From Isoetes taiwanensis (Eukaryota > Streptophyta > Lycopodiopsida > Isoetales > Isoetaceae): 64,000 bases of DNA. Position numbers and translations under genes: made by a program. Below the pieces are notes generated by a model that ran no database searches, was not told the DNA's origin, and saw only the letters and a list, made by a program, of their open reading frames with translations. Location of the stretch: the NCBI GenBank assembly GCA_021234155.1, contig JAJEKV010000056.1, positions 9,285,488 through 9,349,487 of the forward strand, given 5' to 3'. Below, piece after piece: positions 24,397 to 34,835 of this stretch (positions are counted from its first letter, which is position 1; every line of letters begins with the position of its first letter).

Positions 24397-25490
24397 TTGT
24401 ATGACCTTCCAGTCCTTACCGATGAGGAGACACCTGACTATATACAAGGTGAGTCCCATATTTTTGCTGCAATTGAAACAGGCAACGCGGATAGTCAGCC
24501 TACTGTCATATCCACTGTGGGTCAGATTGATAGTAGACCCTTTGTTATTCTCATGGATACGGGTAGTACACATAACTTTGCATCTCTTAGACTAGCCGAT
24601 GCCTTACACCTCACCATTTTGAAGTCTAAACCACGTCCAATTACCTTGTCTAGTGAGGTTGTTCGGCACTTAACCTGAATATCCAGTTGCTAAGAGCACC
24701 CGTTGCTTTAGGCGCGAAGATTATGAATATTGGAAAGTATGACCTTATAGTGGGAATGGAGTTTTTGGCCATTGCAAAGGCCAATATTGATTGTGAGAAG
24801 CGAGAGGTCACATTCAACGCATCTAATGGGGCCCATGCCACTATAGCAGGTAATACAGTAATTCCTATTATGCAATGCATTTCATTGCGCCAAGAAGTTG
24901 CTTCTAAGCAAGAAAAAACTATTAGAGGCTTGCCAAAAGCCATTGGCACCTTGATTCAGGAATTTCGAGACCTTTTCCTGGAAAAGATTAAGAAACTGCC
25001 ACCTTTCGGGGGAGTGCAATGTGAGATTGCACTTCAACCCAGTACTAAACCTATCAGTAAGACTCCGTACTGCATGAGCACCCCCGAACTAACCGAGCTC
25101 AAGAAGCAGTTGCAGGAACTTCTTTAGCTGGGCGTCATTCGCCCAAGTGTCTCACATTTTGGGGCACCTATTTTGTTTGTCAAAAAAAAGGATGGCACAT
25201 TGCGCATGTATATTGATTACAAGCAACTAAATAAGCATACTATTAAGAATCGATATGCTCTACTGCAGACTGATGATCTTATAGATCAATTGCAAGGAGC
25301 TAGATACTTCTCCAGATCGATCTTCGATTAGGGTATCACCAAATAAGGATAAAGGAAGAAGATATTCATAAGTCAGCTTTACGGACCCGCTATGGGCATT
25401 ATGAATTCACGGCTATGCCCTTTGGACTAATCAATGCCCCTGCTACGTTTATGCGATTAATGAACATGCCCTTTCTAGGCACCCTCTTAT
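24397..25490 (+). pseudogene. Ty3/gypsy protease and partial reverse transcriptase
   Basis: The frame 24397-24678 has an aspartic protease core, FVILMDTGSTHNF (Asp-Thr-Gly). A one-base shift leads to 24687-25127, with DLIVGMEFL typical of the region after the gypsy protease and the RT start KLPPFGGVQCEIAL. After a TAG at 25125 the RT continues with [20 protein letters not shown] and, in shifted frames, [20 protein letters not shown]. The catalytic YXDD box is absent: similarity ends near 25490, so the 3' half of pol, the integrase and the 3' LTR are missing. Confidence 0.85.
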
Positions 25491-26190
25491 TACCCGCATG
25501 CCATTAGAGCAGATTTGGGATCTCAAAATGGCTCATCACTTGGGTTAAAGAATTCCACGTCATATTTGCCACGGCCAATCAGGTTTGTCCGTTTTTTACC
25601 AAAGTCAGTATTAGTTGGCAAGTGAAGAATGAGCAGGCTTACTTGGCATCCATATGGCAGATTTTCACAGGGGAGGTCCGCGCATGCATTGCAACAACAT
25701 TACTGGCCCATATTTTTTAAGAATCATACCGTCGACCAAAATAATGGCTACTTTGTCTGCCTACTGTCAGATGCGACACCTCCCTTATCAAATTTTGGCG
25801 CCAGACTTCTTTATTGTTCACTCGGGTGCCTCCTCGTGCATCCGCTCCGCCTTCACTCATTCTTCATCTAGGATCCATATCTCCTATAACCTTTGTATTC
25901 TTGCCTCATGTACAGAGCTCTCAAGGTGAAGAAGTGGGAGGTTTTATCTCCACAGGTTCGTGGGTGAGTATACTGCCATCAACGAGGGGCAAGCATAGAG
26001 TTAAGCGACAATGATGAGCAGACTTGCGGACCCATTGGATAGGGAGGATAAAAGAGTTCAAATTAAATTCCAGGAACCGGAAAGTGGAAGTATGACAATA
26101 TGACATGCATGCACCCCCTTTGATATGGTAAAAGAGCCAGTCTCCACTAAAAACGGTTTCCCAAAACTACCCTCAAATGGTAACTACCTT
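25491..26190. other. Unassigned sequence after the gypsy truncation
   Basis: Open frames of 80-90 codons exist (for example 25629-25871) but none shows a recognisable motif. It marks the right-hand break of the gypsy element and the left edge of the accessory block. Confidence 0.4.
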
Positions 26191-26200
26191 ATGTGGATCA

Positions 26201-26263
26201 CACAACGCGAAGCTGACTGTCAGCTATTTAAGTGGGTACGACCAATTTCGCGTCGTATGATCT
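26201..26263. repeat. Short hairpin-like motif shared with 40624-40676
   Basis: cacacaacgcgaagc is followed about 35 bases later by aatttcgcgtcgtatgatc; acgcgaa and ttcgcgt are inverted copies. The second half recurs almost exactly at 40664-40682, with a similar GC-rich left half. A TATA-like ctatttaag lies between the arms. It could be a promoter-proximal motif or an element-end sequence. Function unknown. Confidence 0.5.
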
Positions 26264-26566
26264 CCTTATATTTTCGTTTATTTCGTTGCCTCGTCTTTAC
26301 AAATATAATTTTTGTGCAGGTTTATGTTTATCAAACGTCGAGGATGTCATTCCGGTCAAAAGCCTTATTAGTATCCTTGGCGTCTACCACATAGACATTG
26401 GGCATGTTCTTTTTCCAAGGTATGGGTGCTGTGGCATTGCGAGGTATGGGCATCTGGTTTTACAGGCATGATTACACCGTAAAGGTTAGGAGATCTAGCT
26501 TGAGGCCTGTTGAATTGCCCCTTTTAAATGAACTATGTAAGCCACAAACTAATGAGAACAATGTAA

Positions 26567-27178
26567 TTGCAAAAAAAGAAAAGTCTGGCTGATGAGGTAC
26601 AAGTGGAGATGTCTGAAAACAGAGGTGTAAGAATGAGTTTCAAAATGTTCACACCATCTAAGGTATTTGCTAACATGTTCCAGATGGCCCGGGAAGTTCG
26701 CAAAGCCCCGAAGACATATACATGCTTTCTGCCCTCTGCTGATTTTGTGGATGGTCTATTTTTCGGTCCCTCATGGGACTTTGATTCCACGAATCATCCA
26801 GTCAACTTACAAAGTGCCACATAGTTAAGTCCTCTTTTAAGTTCAGATACTTTCTTCCAAAACATTATTTATATGTTAATTGTCAACTAGAACGAAGGAA
26901 ACAGAAAAAGAGAGGCTTCAATCTTATTGGGAGCCGTTTGAGAACCATAACAAACACTCCGATGCGCTAGATATTCGAGTATGGCGAGGGGAGGAAGTCA
27001 TTTATACAGCTACAATAGAAGCAGAATGGCCATTATCAGAACTAAGAGTGCTAAGGAGACGGAGGAGATTGCATCCGACTTTCATTATTTCATTGATGGC
27101 ATTAGGGTTAGCTATAGGCAAGAGTGTAATGTAAAGTTTAGTGAGTTCGTGATCAACAAAAAAGTGTCTATTGCTTAG
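26567..27178 (+). CDS. Hypothetical open frames, unrecognised
   Basis: Two frames, 26567-26824 (85 codons, ending in NHPVNLQSAT) and 26981-27178 (65 codons, ending in EFVINKKVSIA), lie downstream of a splice-acceptor-like tttttgtgcag at about 26310-26320. No motif is recognised. They may be exons of one gene of the accessory block or chance frames. Low confidence that either is translated. Confidence 0.2.
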
Positions 27179-28516
27179 TTATTTTAATTTCGTTTATTTT
27201 TTTGTTTGTATGAAATGTTTTTATAGGGCTCCGTATAATTGTTTAAAAAATTACTAGTATATTCTACGTTTAGCGTCCGTTTTTTACTATATATCTCTTG
27301 CCAGTTGTTTATTTTTTGTCAGTATCCATAATATAAATTGCCATCCAGTGAGAAGCCATGGCTAGAATTAAGCAAACCGCAAGGATTCATCAGGTGGTGT
27401 AAGGTCAGGTGATTACGTTACTCCACATCATTCACTCGCTTCTGAAGTCTCTGATAGAGATTCTTCTCTGCCGACTCCGACTATGCCTAACAGAAGGCCA
27501 GGAAAATGATATGGCACAAGCTCGGGGGAGTGGCTCAAATGACTTGCAGTGATGAACACAGATGCAAAGGAATTAATATTAGAGTCAATGATCATGAATT
27601 GAGGGATAATTTCATAGTCTTCTTGATCATCAAGCCTTAGATAATATATCTACCCTAGACATCTTAATAACTACTTAAATGAAAACAACGAAATTGTTAA
27701 ACAGAAATACAAAGTAGAAGTTATAGTAGGAAAAGAACGGATGAGTCCGGAATTGGCTCAAGTGCCAATGTAACTGGTCGGAAATGTTGGATCATAATAG
27801 GAGGGAGCCAGATTTAGCTAAAAACAAGAACCCAGATTTAGATATAAAAAGACCTTTTAGAATGATAAAAATAACAATCGATCTCCTTAAAGGGGGGACT
27901 CCCGGAGCTGTTTGTATGCTGTAGAAGGCCTGATTGCTAACTCTGTAGTAGTTACGATAGTTGAATGTTGTTTGAGTGCCCTTCCTGAGTTTTGGAGTAT
28001 TCCAGAGAATCCCAGAGAGGCTATCTAGTTGGCTAGCAGACTCTCGGAATTGGGAAGAGCCTGAGCCAAGTTTTTGCAATGTTCGCAAGTCTGAGCCTGG
28101 TTGGGTGGTGAATTTGTGCCAAAGGACCATTATTCTTCTGATCTAAACCTGTTTTGCTTAACCGTGTTTGCTAGTTTTGCAGGAGATAAGGCCGATTCAT
28201 ATCAGAAAAGAACTTCGCATGACAGACAATGGGGGAAGCAGCTCTAGAGAAACTAGGGAGGTGCATTCTGGTTCGGAGATAGAAGATGAAAATGTGACAG
28301 ATCGGCGAGCAGAATAAATGTCATTTATTGGCGCCATTAAAAATACTAACAGTGCATATAAAGAAGCTAAAGAAACACAACTTCACAAAATTAGTTAAAA
28401 ATTCCAAATTCATAGATTTGCATATCAAAAAATTTGCCACAACAGGCAAGGACTCGAAAGAGAGAGTCTGTTTACAAAAGGATTATTGTACAATTTAAAT
28501 TACAATCACACAAAAT
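27179..28516. other. No gene recognised
   Basis: AT-rich sequence. The longest minus frame, 27792-28130 (112 codons), has no recognisable motif. It lies just downstream of the minus-strand ParB/methyltransferase-like gene and may include its 3' flank. Confidence 0.35.
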
Positions 28517-30139
28517 TCAGGGTTCCGCATCAGGATCAGGTTCCGCATCAGGATCAAGTTCCACATCAGGAGCAGGTTCCGTATTGCCAGGGTGGCTAGA
28601 AGAAGCAACCATAGGATCTCCCTGAAAGCTCTCGAACGTTGTGGCAGTGAAATTGGGATCACTAAGAAAGTCCAGATCGAATTGTGTGTCCTTGATCACA
28701 TCATAGTCCACATCGGGTGGAGCTTCGGGCATCTCTGGATTAGGTGGATCTACATCTTCTTCAACAACATCACCTTTTGTCTCTGTAGGAACTGCTGCGA
28801 TGATAGGATTCAGTAGGCGGTCAAGCCTATCAAGAATCCCCTTTAGGCACTCCTGCTTAACCGGGTCACTTTCGAACACAATGCAAAATCTCTTATTCAT
28901 CAATGAAGCCCGGCCAAAAGAACCACAGGAGAAGTAATCAAACACCCCAGTTCCTGGCGGTACCATTTTCTGCACGAGGTAGGAACATGTGGCAGGCCCC
29001 AGCTGGTTTCTCATGATTATGTCCCCTGGCAAGCCTTGCCAGCTGTACCTGAATCTGCTGTTGCAGAGCTTTCCTGCCATAGCATCGCTCTCCACCTCTT
29101 CGTCTTCTTCGTTTAGGCACGAGGCGGTGGGGTTCTTGAGGATGATCGTTGAAGGGGAATTTGAGGTCAATTTCATCGGCGGGATGACTGCGCGGTGGCC
29201 TGAATTTTTGTGGCATTACACTAGTGCATGGACCTCCGAACTCACAGGGGCGGCGGATTTTTGTATTCGTCCTCATACGTGCCAATAAAAACTCGGATCG
29301 GAATCGGATCATCCAACACTGAGATGAAATCAAAAGTTATGCTCTGGCCTTGCAAAGACCACTATCCAGAAAGAATCAACTGTGGTGTTCTTCACAGCTG
29401 TATTAAAGAAATTAGATAGTATGGTTTTGTCCCACATTGGAAATATGCCTCTAGTGTCCGGGCAATCAAGGATCTTTGGTACATGAGTGCAAACAACTTG
29501 CCCCTGGCATGCGTTAGTTCAACCCATAGCGGAAGTCTTGATTATCCTCTCTCTACAAGGCGGCATTGCGTATGAATCTTGCCAAGGCTGGTGGCACGTT
29601 ACGTAAAAACGCCTTTCTTGCCCCTCGGTTTCAACCCACTTACTATGCAAGGTGGCCATGGAAATGAGGTCGGTATCCTCGAAGACGGCAGCGACCGGCG
29701 AGATCGGTGAAGGATTTGAACTTCCTCGGGAAAGTTATCCTTCACGTATTCAAAAATCTCCTTCTTCAAGAAAGATATGGATCTTAGTGTCTTTGCCCTT
29801 GCCTTGAAGAATTGCTTACTGTATAATCACCGGTGACCTTGGACGAAGGTCTTCCCATCCACTTCACGGAACAAAACTTCGGTAGATCTTAAGTAGTGAG
29901 ACCCCTCATGCACCTCGGTAGGTCGATTTGAAGTAGTCATGATCTTTTGCCCGTTACAAGTAATAGTTTGTCCCTTGTTATCTTGCGGCTTGCAAGATTT
30001 CCACAAGTTCCATAGGGACATGAATAAGCTGAAAAATATCCTCGGCATGAAGACCCTTTGGTTGAAATCTTTTGGATGCTTACCACGCATGGTAACTTCA
30101 GCCAAAGCCGGATAATCTTGGAAACAACAAGAAGTTAGC

Positions 30140-30293
30140 CTTGAATGACATTTAATGAGCAAATGGGCCAATTTCATTTTAGTGAAAATGGCGCCCGGGC
30201 GCCATTTAATGAGCAAATGGCGCTTCGGGCGCCATTTCCTCACTAAATAAATGTATTTCATTTGCTAATCTTGCCAACAATTACAATATGTAC
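30140..30293 (-). other. Predicted intron carrying two GC-rich palindromes
   Basis: The minus-strand donor ACAAG|GTACAT and acceptor TCATTCAAG|GCTAAC join NTRRNHTR to LTSCCFQDYPAL in frame. Inside are a perfect 22-bp palindrome (30186-30207: AAATGGCGCCC plus its complement) and an imperfect 23-bp one (30215-30237). Confidence 0.6.
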
Positions 30294-31209
30294 CTTGTAT
30301 GGTTACGGCGCGTATTTGCCCGCTTCCCAGATGGATCGGGCTTCGCGATAAAGCATATTCTTTGCCCTTGGTGGGTTATGTTATCAATGAAGGGCTCTTT
30401 GAAAATAGTCTTCGCGGTGATATCATTGACTTCACAACCGAGCTGCGAGGCATTCTGTTCGATTGATCGTGCTAGATAAACTTTCGGCAATTCCGTTGAA
30501 GATAAATCTTTGACATTTGCTCTTGGGACTTTGTTGTGCCGAAGTCTTCTACATACAAGCCGAAAGCAGCCATAAGCGAATGATTGCCATTCACTATATA
30601 ATAGTGCATCCCCATGAGGTCATCCTCGGTTTTCCAAGCGACCAGTTTGTTTGTGAGGGGATTGAATGGAATCACATCAGCGGGAGTGAACATTGGATGT
30701 GGATCTCTCTGAAAGGACTCCACTAACATTTTGACGTGCTCCATATTCCTTGGTCTAGATGTCAAATTTGCTGGCCCTTGATATAATTTGAACACGTCTA
30801 TTTTTTTTGTAAATGTGACACCCAGAGGAAACAGATGCCGGTGATCGTAAATTTTATTCAGTGTATTCTCTGCCGTCTTTTCCTCTTCTGACCTTTCCAC
30901 CTTAAGATTTGCAGGCACCTCTAGCAAGTGCTGAGCTATTCTTAATGTGAGCTTCTTTGGCTCTGGCTTCTTAATAGGGACCCTTTTGGCCGGTGTGTCC
31001 GCAGGATCCTGGCTATACCTTGGGCTCGGAGGTTCACCACCACTTCTAGGACTTCCAGCAGGACTAGGTGTCCGAGTCGCTCTCCTTTGTTTTTTAGGTG
31101 TCCTCTCCTTCTCAGAGGTCTCCAGCCAGTGCTTCTTCTTCTTTTTCCCATCAATTTCCTCTGTCTCCACTTCCTTTCCCTCCTTTTCCTGTCTCGCCTT
31201 TCCTTCCAT

Positions 31210-31390
31210 CTACCCCTTGCCTTCCCTATCCTTTTGTTTCCTTTCCCTTTTCTTTTCCTTCTTTTCCTTCTTTTCTTTCTTTTCTTTCTCTTCCTTCTCT
31301 TCCTCTTCCTTCTCTTCCTTCTCTTCCTTTTCCTTCGCTTGCTTCTTTTCCTTCTTTTCCTTATCTGGATCTTTGTGATCCTTTCTCTTA
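31210..31390 (-). repeat. Lys/Glu-rich low-complexity coding tract
   Basis: Plus-strand CTTCCTTTT-type repeats encode an EKEEKEEKEEEE-like and KKEKKEKKEKK-like run on the minus strand. It lies between the N-terminal region and the ParB-like domain of the 28517-33115 gene. It is probably a charged linker that expanded by slippage. Confidence 0.75.
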
Positions 31391-32106
31391 ACTTTCCTCT
31401 TGCCCGCCGCCTTTCCTTCCTCAGTTTCCTGGCCAACATCCTCAGTAGAAGATGAGGAGTCTTTGTCGGCTACAGGTGTCTCCTTAGTAGTTTGTCTTGT
31501 CTTCTTCTTGCTAACAGTTTTTAACCAGGCCGTGTCCACAATGGCGGGTAGTTTCTGCTGGGCTAATTCCTTGACAACGAATGAAGGCGAGTTTTTCGAC
31601 TCGTTCATCCGATTGCGAAGAATCATAAAGCCCCTCAAGATTTCTTGTGGGCCTTTGATGTCGACTTCTTCAAAATTTGTTGTCGACAGCGGCGGCCGGT
31701 CTTGCTTCTTTTCACGAACCGGCTACATTTGCAATGCTAGCGGAGACATTCTTGTGGGATCATAAAACTTCCGGTCCACATAGTAGACAATTATTCTCTG
31801 CTGCAAAGTATCCTCACGGACCACCGGATCCGATTCGTCGCGACCGCTCTTGACAACCATCTTCATGTGGACGGGATACAGGCCGGGTAAATTCCATTTT
31901 GTTTAGCGGGTCTGTCTCCCTTATAAGGAGGCAGAGCTCTCTTCTGCGATCTCCTTTCGAGCCACATGAGCGAGAGGGCTCACCCATTACTTCCATGCGG
32001 TACACTCGCCTATCGGCATGATAGTCTGGTCGGATTGAAATTGTGTTTCCGCACGTAAGATAGCTGCAACAAAGGGGCATCAGTAACAAAGAGGCATCAG
32101 TAAATG

Positions 32107-32620
32107 GTTTTAACAAGCAGGCAGACAATCAGTTGTGTCCAGTGCATAATCACATGAAAGCAGTTCGTATGCATATCCATGCGTTTGGTCGCAGAGGCCT
32201 CCACCCAGTCCGAGCCCCTCCCCTTCGCAATATTCGAAGAAGATGGTTCGAAGGAGAGTGGCTCTGACTGGGTGGAGGCACCTGCGACTCGTAGGAGAGA
32301 GCACTACAGAATGCAACACAATAAAAAGCAAGCTACCTCGGAACTGAACTCGGATGCAAATGGCGCCATGTTGCTTAGTCGTCTGGTTTTAACAAGCAGG
32401 CAGACCAGACGACCAGGCAAATGGCGCCATGGCGCCATTTGCATCCGAGTTCAGTGCATAAGCAAATGGAAGGAGTTCGAATGCATTCCCCTGCGTTTGG
32501 TCGCAGAGGCCTCGACCCAGTCCGAGCCCCTCCCCTTCCAAATATTCGCGGAAGATGGTTGGAAGGAGAGTGGCTCTGACTGGGTCGAGGCACCTGCGAT
32601 TTGTAGGAGAATACATATGC
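32107..32620. repeat. Direct duplication containing two covarying hairpins
   Basis: Copies at about 32107-32320 and 32387-32620 share gttttaacaagcaggcagac at one end and gcgtttggtcgcagaggcct further in. Each copy folds into a hairpin (32189-32287 and 32500-32598). In copy 1 gcctccacccagtc pairs with gactgggtggaggc; in copy 2 both arms change together to gcctcgacccagtc and gactgggtcgaggc. An inner stem changes from ccttcg/cgaagg to ccttcc/ggaagg. Copy 2 has a 26-bp palindrome between caggcagac and cagtgcataa that copy 1 lacks. Confidence 0.85.
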
Positions 32621-32677
32621 GAATGACTCCATTAGTGTTGGACTGGACCCAGATAAAAATGGCGCCATGGCGCCATT

Positions 32678-32857
32678 TGCCAACAACAAGTCCCAAATGC
32701 ATGCTAATAGACATCAAATAGCGCCATGGCGCCATTTGCCAACAACAAGGCCCTATGGTAAGCTAATAGACATCAAATGGCGCCATGGCATTTATTTGCC
32801 AACAACAAGGCCCTATGGTAAGCTAATAGACATCAAATGGCGCCATGGCGCCATTTG
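32678..32857. repeat. 60-bp tandem repeat, three units
   Basis: Three consecutive units of exactly 60 bp, each consisting of ccaacaacaag, a spacer with gctaatagacatc, and a palindrome of the AAATGGCGCCA type. The second unit has a degenerate palindrome (catggcatttatttg). Partial units continue to about 33016. Confidence 0.9.
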
Positions 32858-33119
32858 GTAGCAACAAGACCCTAGAGTAAGCTACCAGGCATCCTAAAGT
32901 AAGCTAAGACTCCTAAAGTGCACTCAAGCATCCAAATGGCGCCATGGCGCCATTTGTCAACTATAAGACCCTAAAGTGGTTACCAGGCATCTAAATAGCG
33001 CGGTGGCGCCATTTAGCCCAAACAAGACAATGCAAGTAGATGACATACCTGTCCCTTGAGGTGCGCTAGCCGCTGTCTCTACGTTCTGAGGAGCTCCAGA
33101 ATTGTCGATTTCCATTTCG

Positions 33120-34069
33120 AAATACTTTGAATTTGGTCCAGAAAACTGGGTGTGTATCTAGATGTGTTGAGGTAATCGAACTTTCGGAAATGGCCGTAAA
33201 AACACTAAAAACAAAGGACTCGAAGGGTTGCTTTTTATTTGGCGCTAAGGCGCCGTGACTAAACATTTGGTATTGGGCGCTTAAGGTCAGGCGCTAGGAG
33301 CTGGAATCGAAAACGAAAAAACCGAATGAGAAGCTTCAGAAAAACAATTAGGCATAAGAAACTTTGGCCGGTCCGTCATTGCACCGAGCGCCAACTACGC
33401 CTGGGCTGGCCAGCGCCCATGCCCGGCCGGCCGCCCATGCCCGCCCGCCCATGCCATACCGGTGCGTGGCGGTCCAGGCCCATACCCGGATGCGTGGCGG
33501 TCCAGAGCGCCATGCCCGCATACAATTTGAAATTTGAAATTCGAATATTTCCCTAACGCCCTAGCCGCCCAAATTTGAACATAAAATTCAAAATTCCGCC
33601 ACGAAATTAACATAAAGTCAAAATTTCGAAGTAAATTGAAATTTGGTCGCCACTTGTCCAAATTTGAATCGTCGGCTTTTAAAATTGTACTTTGCATTTA
33701 AAGCTCCCTCTTTGTCGCCCTGCTCACACTTAATGCGACCATGCCACGGCATCGACGTTTTAGATTACCGCAGTTCAGGCGCTTTCGAATCCGCATGTTC
33801 GTCATTTACCGCTTCATAAAGGGCGCTTATTTTCTTAGGCGATAGGCGTAAACTTTGCAAAGGCGCGTGCGTCTTTGTCGGCGCTTTCTTCTTGGCGCCA
33901 CGAGAAATCCGAGGTGATTCTTGGGCTTTACGCTGGCGAATTCTTCTTGGCGCTTTCTTCTTGGCGAATCCTTCTTTGCGCTTTCTTGGCGAATCCTTGG
34001 CGCTTTCTTCTTGGCTTCTTTGGGATCAGCTTGATTTTCTGTTCCATCTCTTGCTCGGGACATACCACT
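33120..34069. other. Divergent intergenic region between the two genes of the block
   Basis: The shared upstream region of the minus gene (start 33115) and the plus gene (start 34070). It includes a GC-rich run of gcccatgcccg-type repeats (33400-33500) and a tandem array of ttcttcttggcgc and ttggcgaatcc units (about 33885-34020) ending 50 bases before the plus-strand ATG. A bidirectional promoter is plausible but no TATA box is obvious. Confidence 0.5.
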
Positions 34070-34835
34070 ATGGATCTATCTAATATCAAGTAAGTCCACT
34101 TTTTTACGGTATGAATTACGTTTCTATTGCCGCCATGTGTATAGCGTGTTCAAATCTTCGATATGAATCTTTGCTAGGAAACTAAGAACCTTGGTTTCAA
34201 TTGCAAAGTTGGCATGGGGTGCCCATGTTATGCATGCCGCTCTTATTGACACATATACTGACAATGGGAGCAAGAATGCATAACATAGGCACCTCGATGT
34301 AGATTTTGTGATGGAGCTAAGCCAAATCCCCCCCATGTGACCAACTTGGATCAAATGGCAGGGCGCCATTCTATTCCAAATACACCCTTATGGTGTGTTG
34401 GTCTTAATGGCTCCCAGCGCCCATACGGTTGAACATGGTGCACGGCTGAAATGTAAATTTGGAGCCAAATGGAGCCATGGCGCCATTTGGTCGAAACGGT
34501 GCACTTGGATCAAATGGCGCCATGGCGCCATTTTGGCTCCAAATTTAGACCAAAATTTATTCTTTTGTACTAAATGGCGCCATTTTCGCTTATTTATTGC
34601 TTATTTTTCGTCTATTTCATATGTTCTAAAAAGTGTCGACTTGCTTGATTGAAACAGGTTCAATTTTCCCCTGTACAACCTATTCGTCGGAAGGACAATT
34701 GTTGCCCGGGGACATATTTTGAATAGAACCACTCTTCATGGGAAGGAAATAGATCCTTCAAATGTAGCTATTGAGGTCACGAGTCCCGTGATCCCATCGG
34801 CGAAGCTTCGGTCCCTGCGGAGGGGCGGATAACAT
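34070..34835 (+). pseudogene. Two-exon gene start, possible Tnp1/En-Spm-type transposon protein
   Basis: Exon 1 is 34070-34089 (MDLSNI plus two bases, donor CAA|GTAAGT) and exon 2 starts at 34658 after TTGAAACAG. The join gives MDLSNIKFNFPLYNLFVGR and continues in frame through TIVARGHILNRTTLHGKEID and VAIEVTSPVIPSAKLRSL to a TAA near 34830. The VARGHIL...LHGKEI...VAIEV pattern resembles the small domain found in plant En/Spm (CACTA) Tnp1-type and related transposon proteins, but the match is by eye and weak. Beyond the TAA the sequence is in fragments. It is divergent from the 33115 gene, and its intron holds the same palindrome family. Confidence 0.45.
34090..34657 (+). other. Predicted first intron with palindromes
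   Basis: 568 bp bounded by GTAAGT and AACAG. It contains near-palindromes at 34352-34370 and 34465-34490, a perfect 22-bp palindrome at 34512-34533 and a 14-bp one at 34572-34585. An outer inverted pair, aaatttggagccaaa (34455-34469) and ttttggctccaaattt (34531-34546), makes a larger hairpin. Confidence 0.6.

Larger units (their letters stand above)
32064..33048 (-). other. Predicted 985-bp intron packed with palindromes and hairpins
   Basis: Lies between the exon-1 donor at 33049|33048 and an acceptor TTTGTTGCAG at about 32064. It contains two covarying hairpins (32189-32287, 32500-32598) and a perfect 27-bp inverted repeat (32344-32370 with 32428-32454) enclosing a second 10-bp one (32378-32387 with 32404-32413). 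It also has palindromes at 32417-32442, 32657-32678, 32715-32738, 32834-32857 and 32933-32956, and an exact 60-bp tandem array. The acceptor side is the less certain boundary, because the frame just downstream needs a later frameshift. Confidence 0.55.
28517..33115 (-). pseudogene. ParB/Srx-like domain protein with methyltransferase-like C-terminus, intron-containing, broken
   Basis: Predicted exon 1 is 33115-33049 (MEIDNSGAPQNVE, donor ACAG|GTATGT). After an intron (33048-32064) the chain resumes at 32063. A segment with DRKFYDPTRMSPLAL and MILRNRMNESKN precedes a Lys/Glu-rich run (31210-31390). The ParB-like part (about 30500-30950) contains MLVESFQRDPHPMFTPADV and YYIVNGNHSLMAAF. After a frameshift at about 30480 it continues with CEVNDITAKTIFKEPFIDNI. 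A second intron (30293-30140) preserves frame. The C-terminus (28517-29176) has FDYFSCGSFGRASL and FCIVFESD, resembling the FxGxG motif region of DNA N4/N6 methyltransferases, and ends in an Asp/Pro/Glu repeat. No DPPY motif was found. In-frame TAG/TAA stops (for example 31210-31212) indicate decay. Confidence 0.6.

Noticed and set aside
31087-31455. Plus-strand hydrophobic frames rich in Phe, Leu and Ser
   Set aside because: They are the complement of the Lys/Glu-rich coding tract on the minus strand, not membrane proteins.
30186-34585. CRISPR array from the repeated palindromes and spacers
   Set aside because: Nuclear plant DNA, with irregular spacing and near-identical spacers in the 60-bp array; this is a palindromic minisatellite, not CRISPR.
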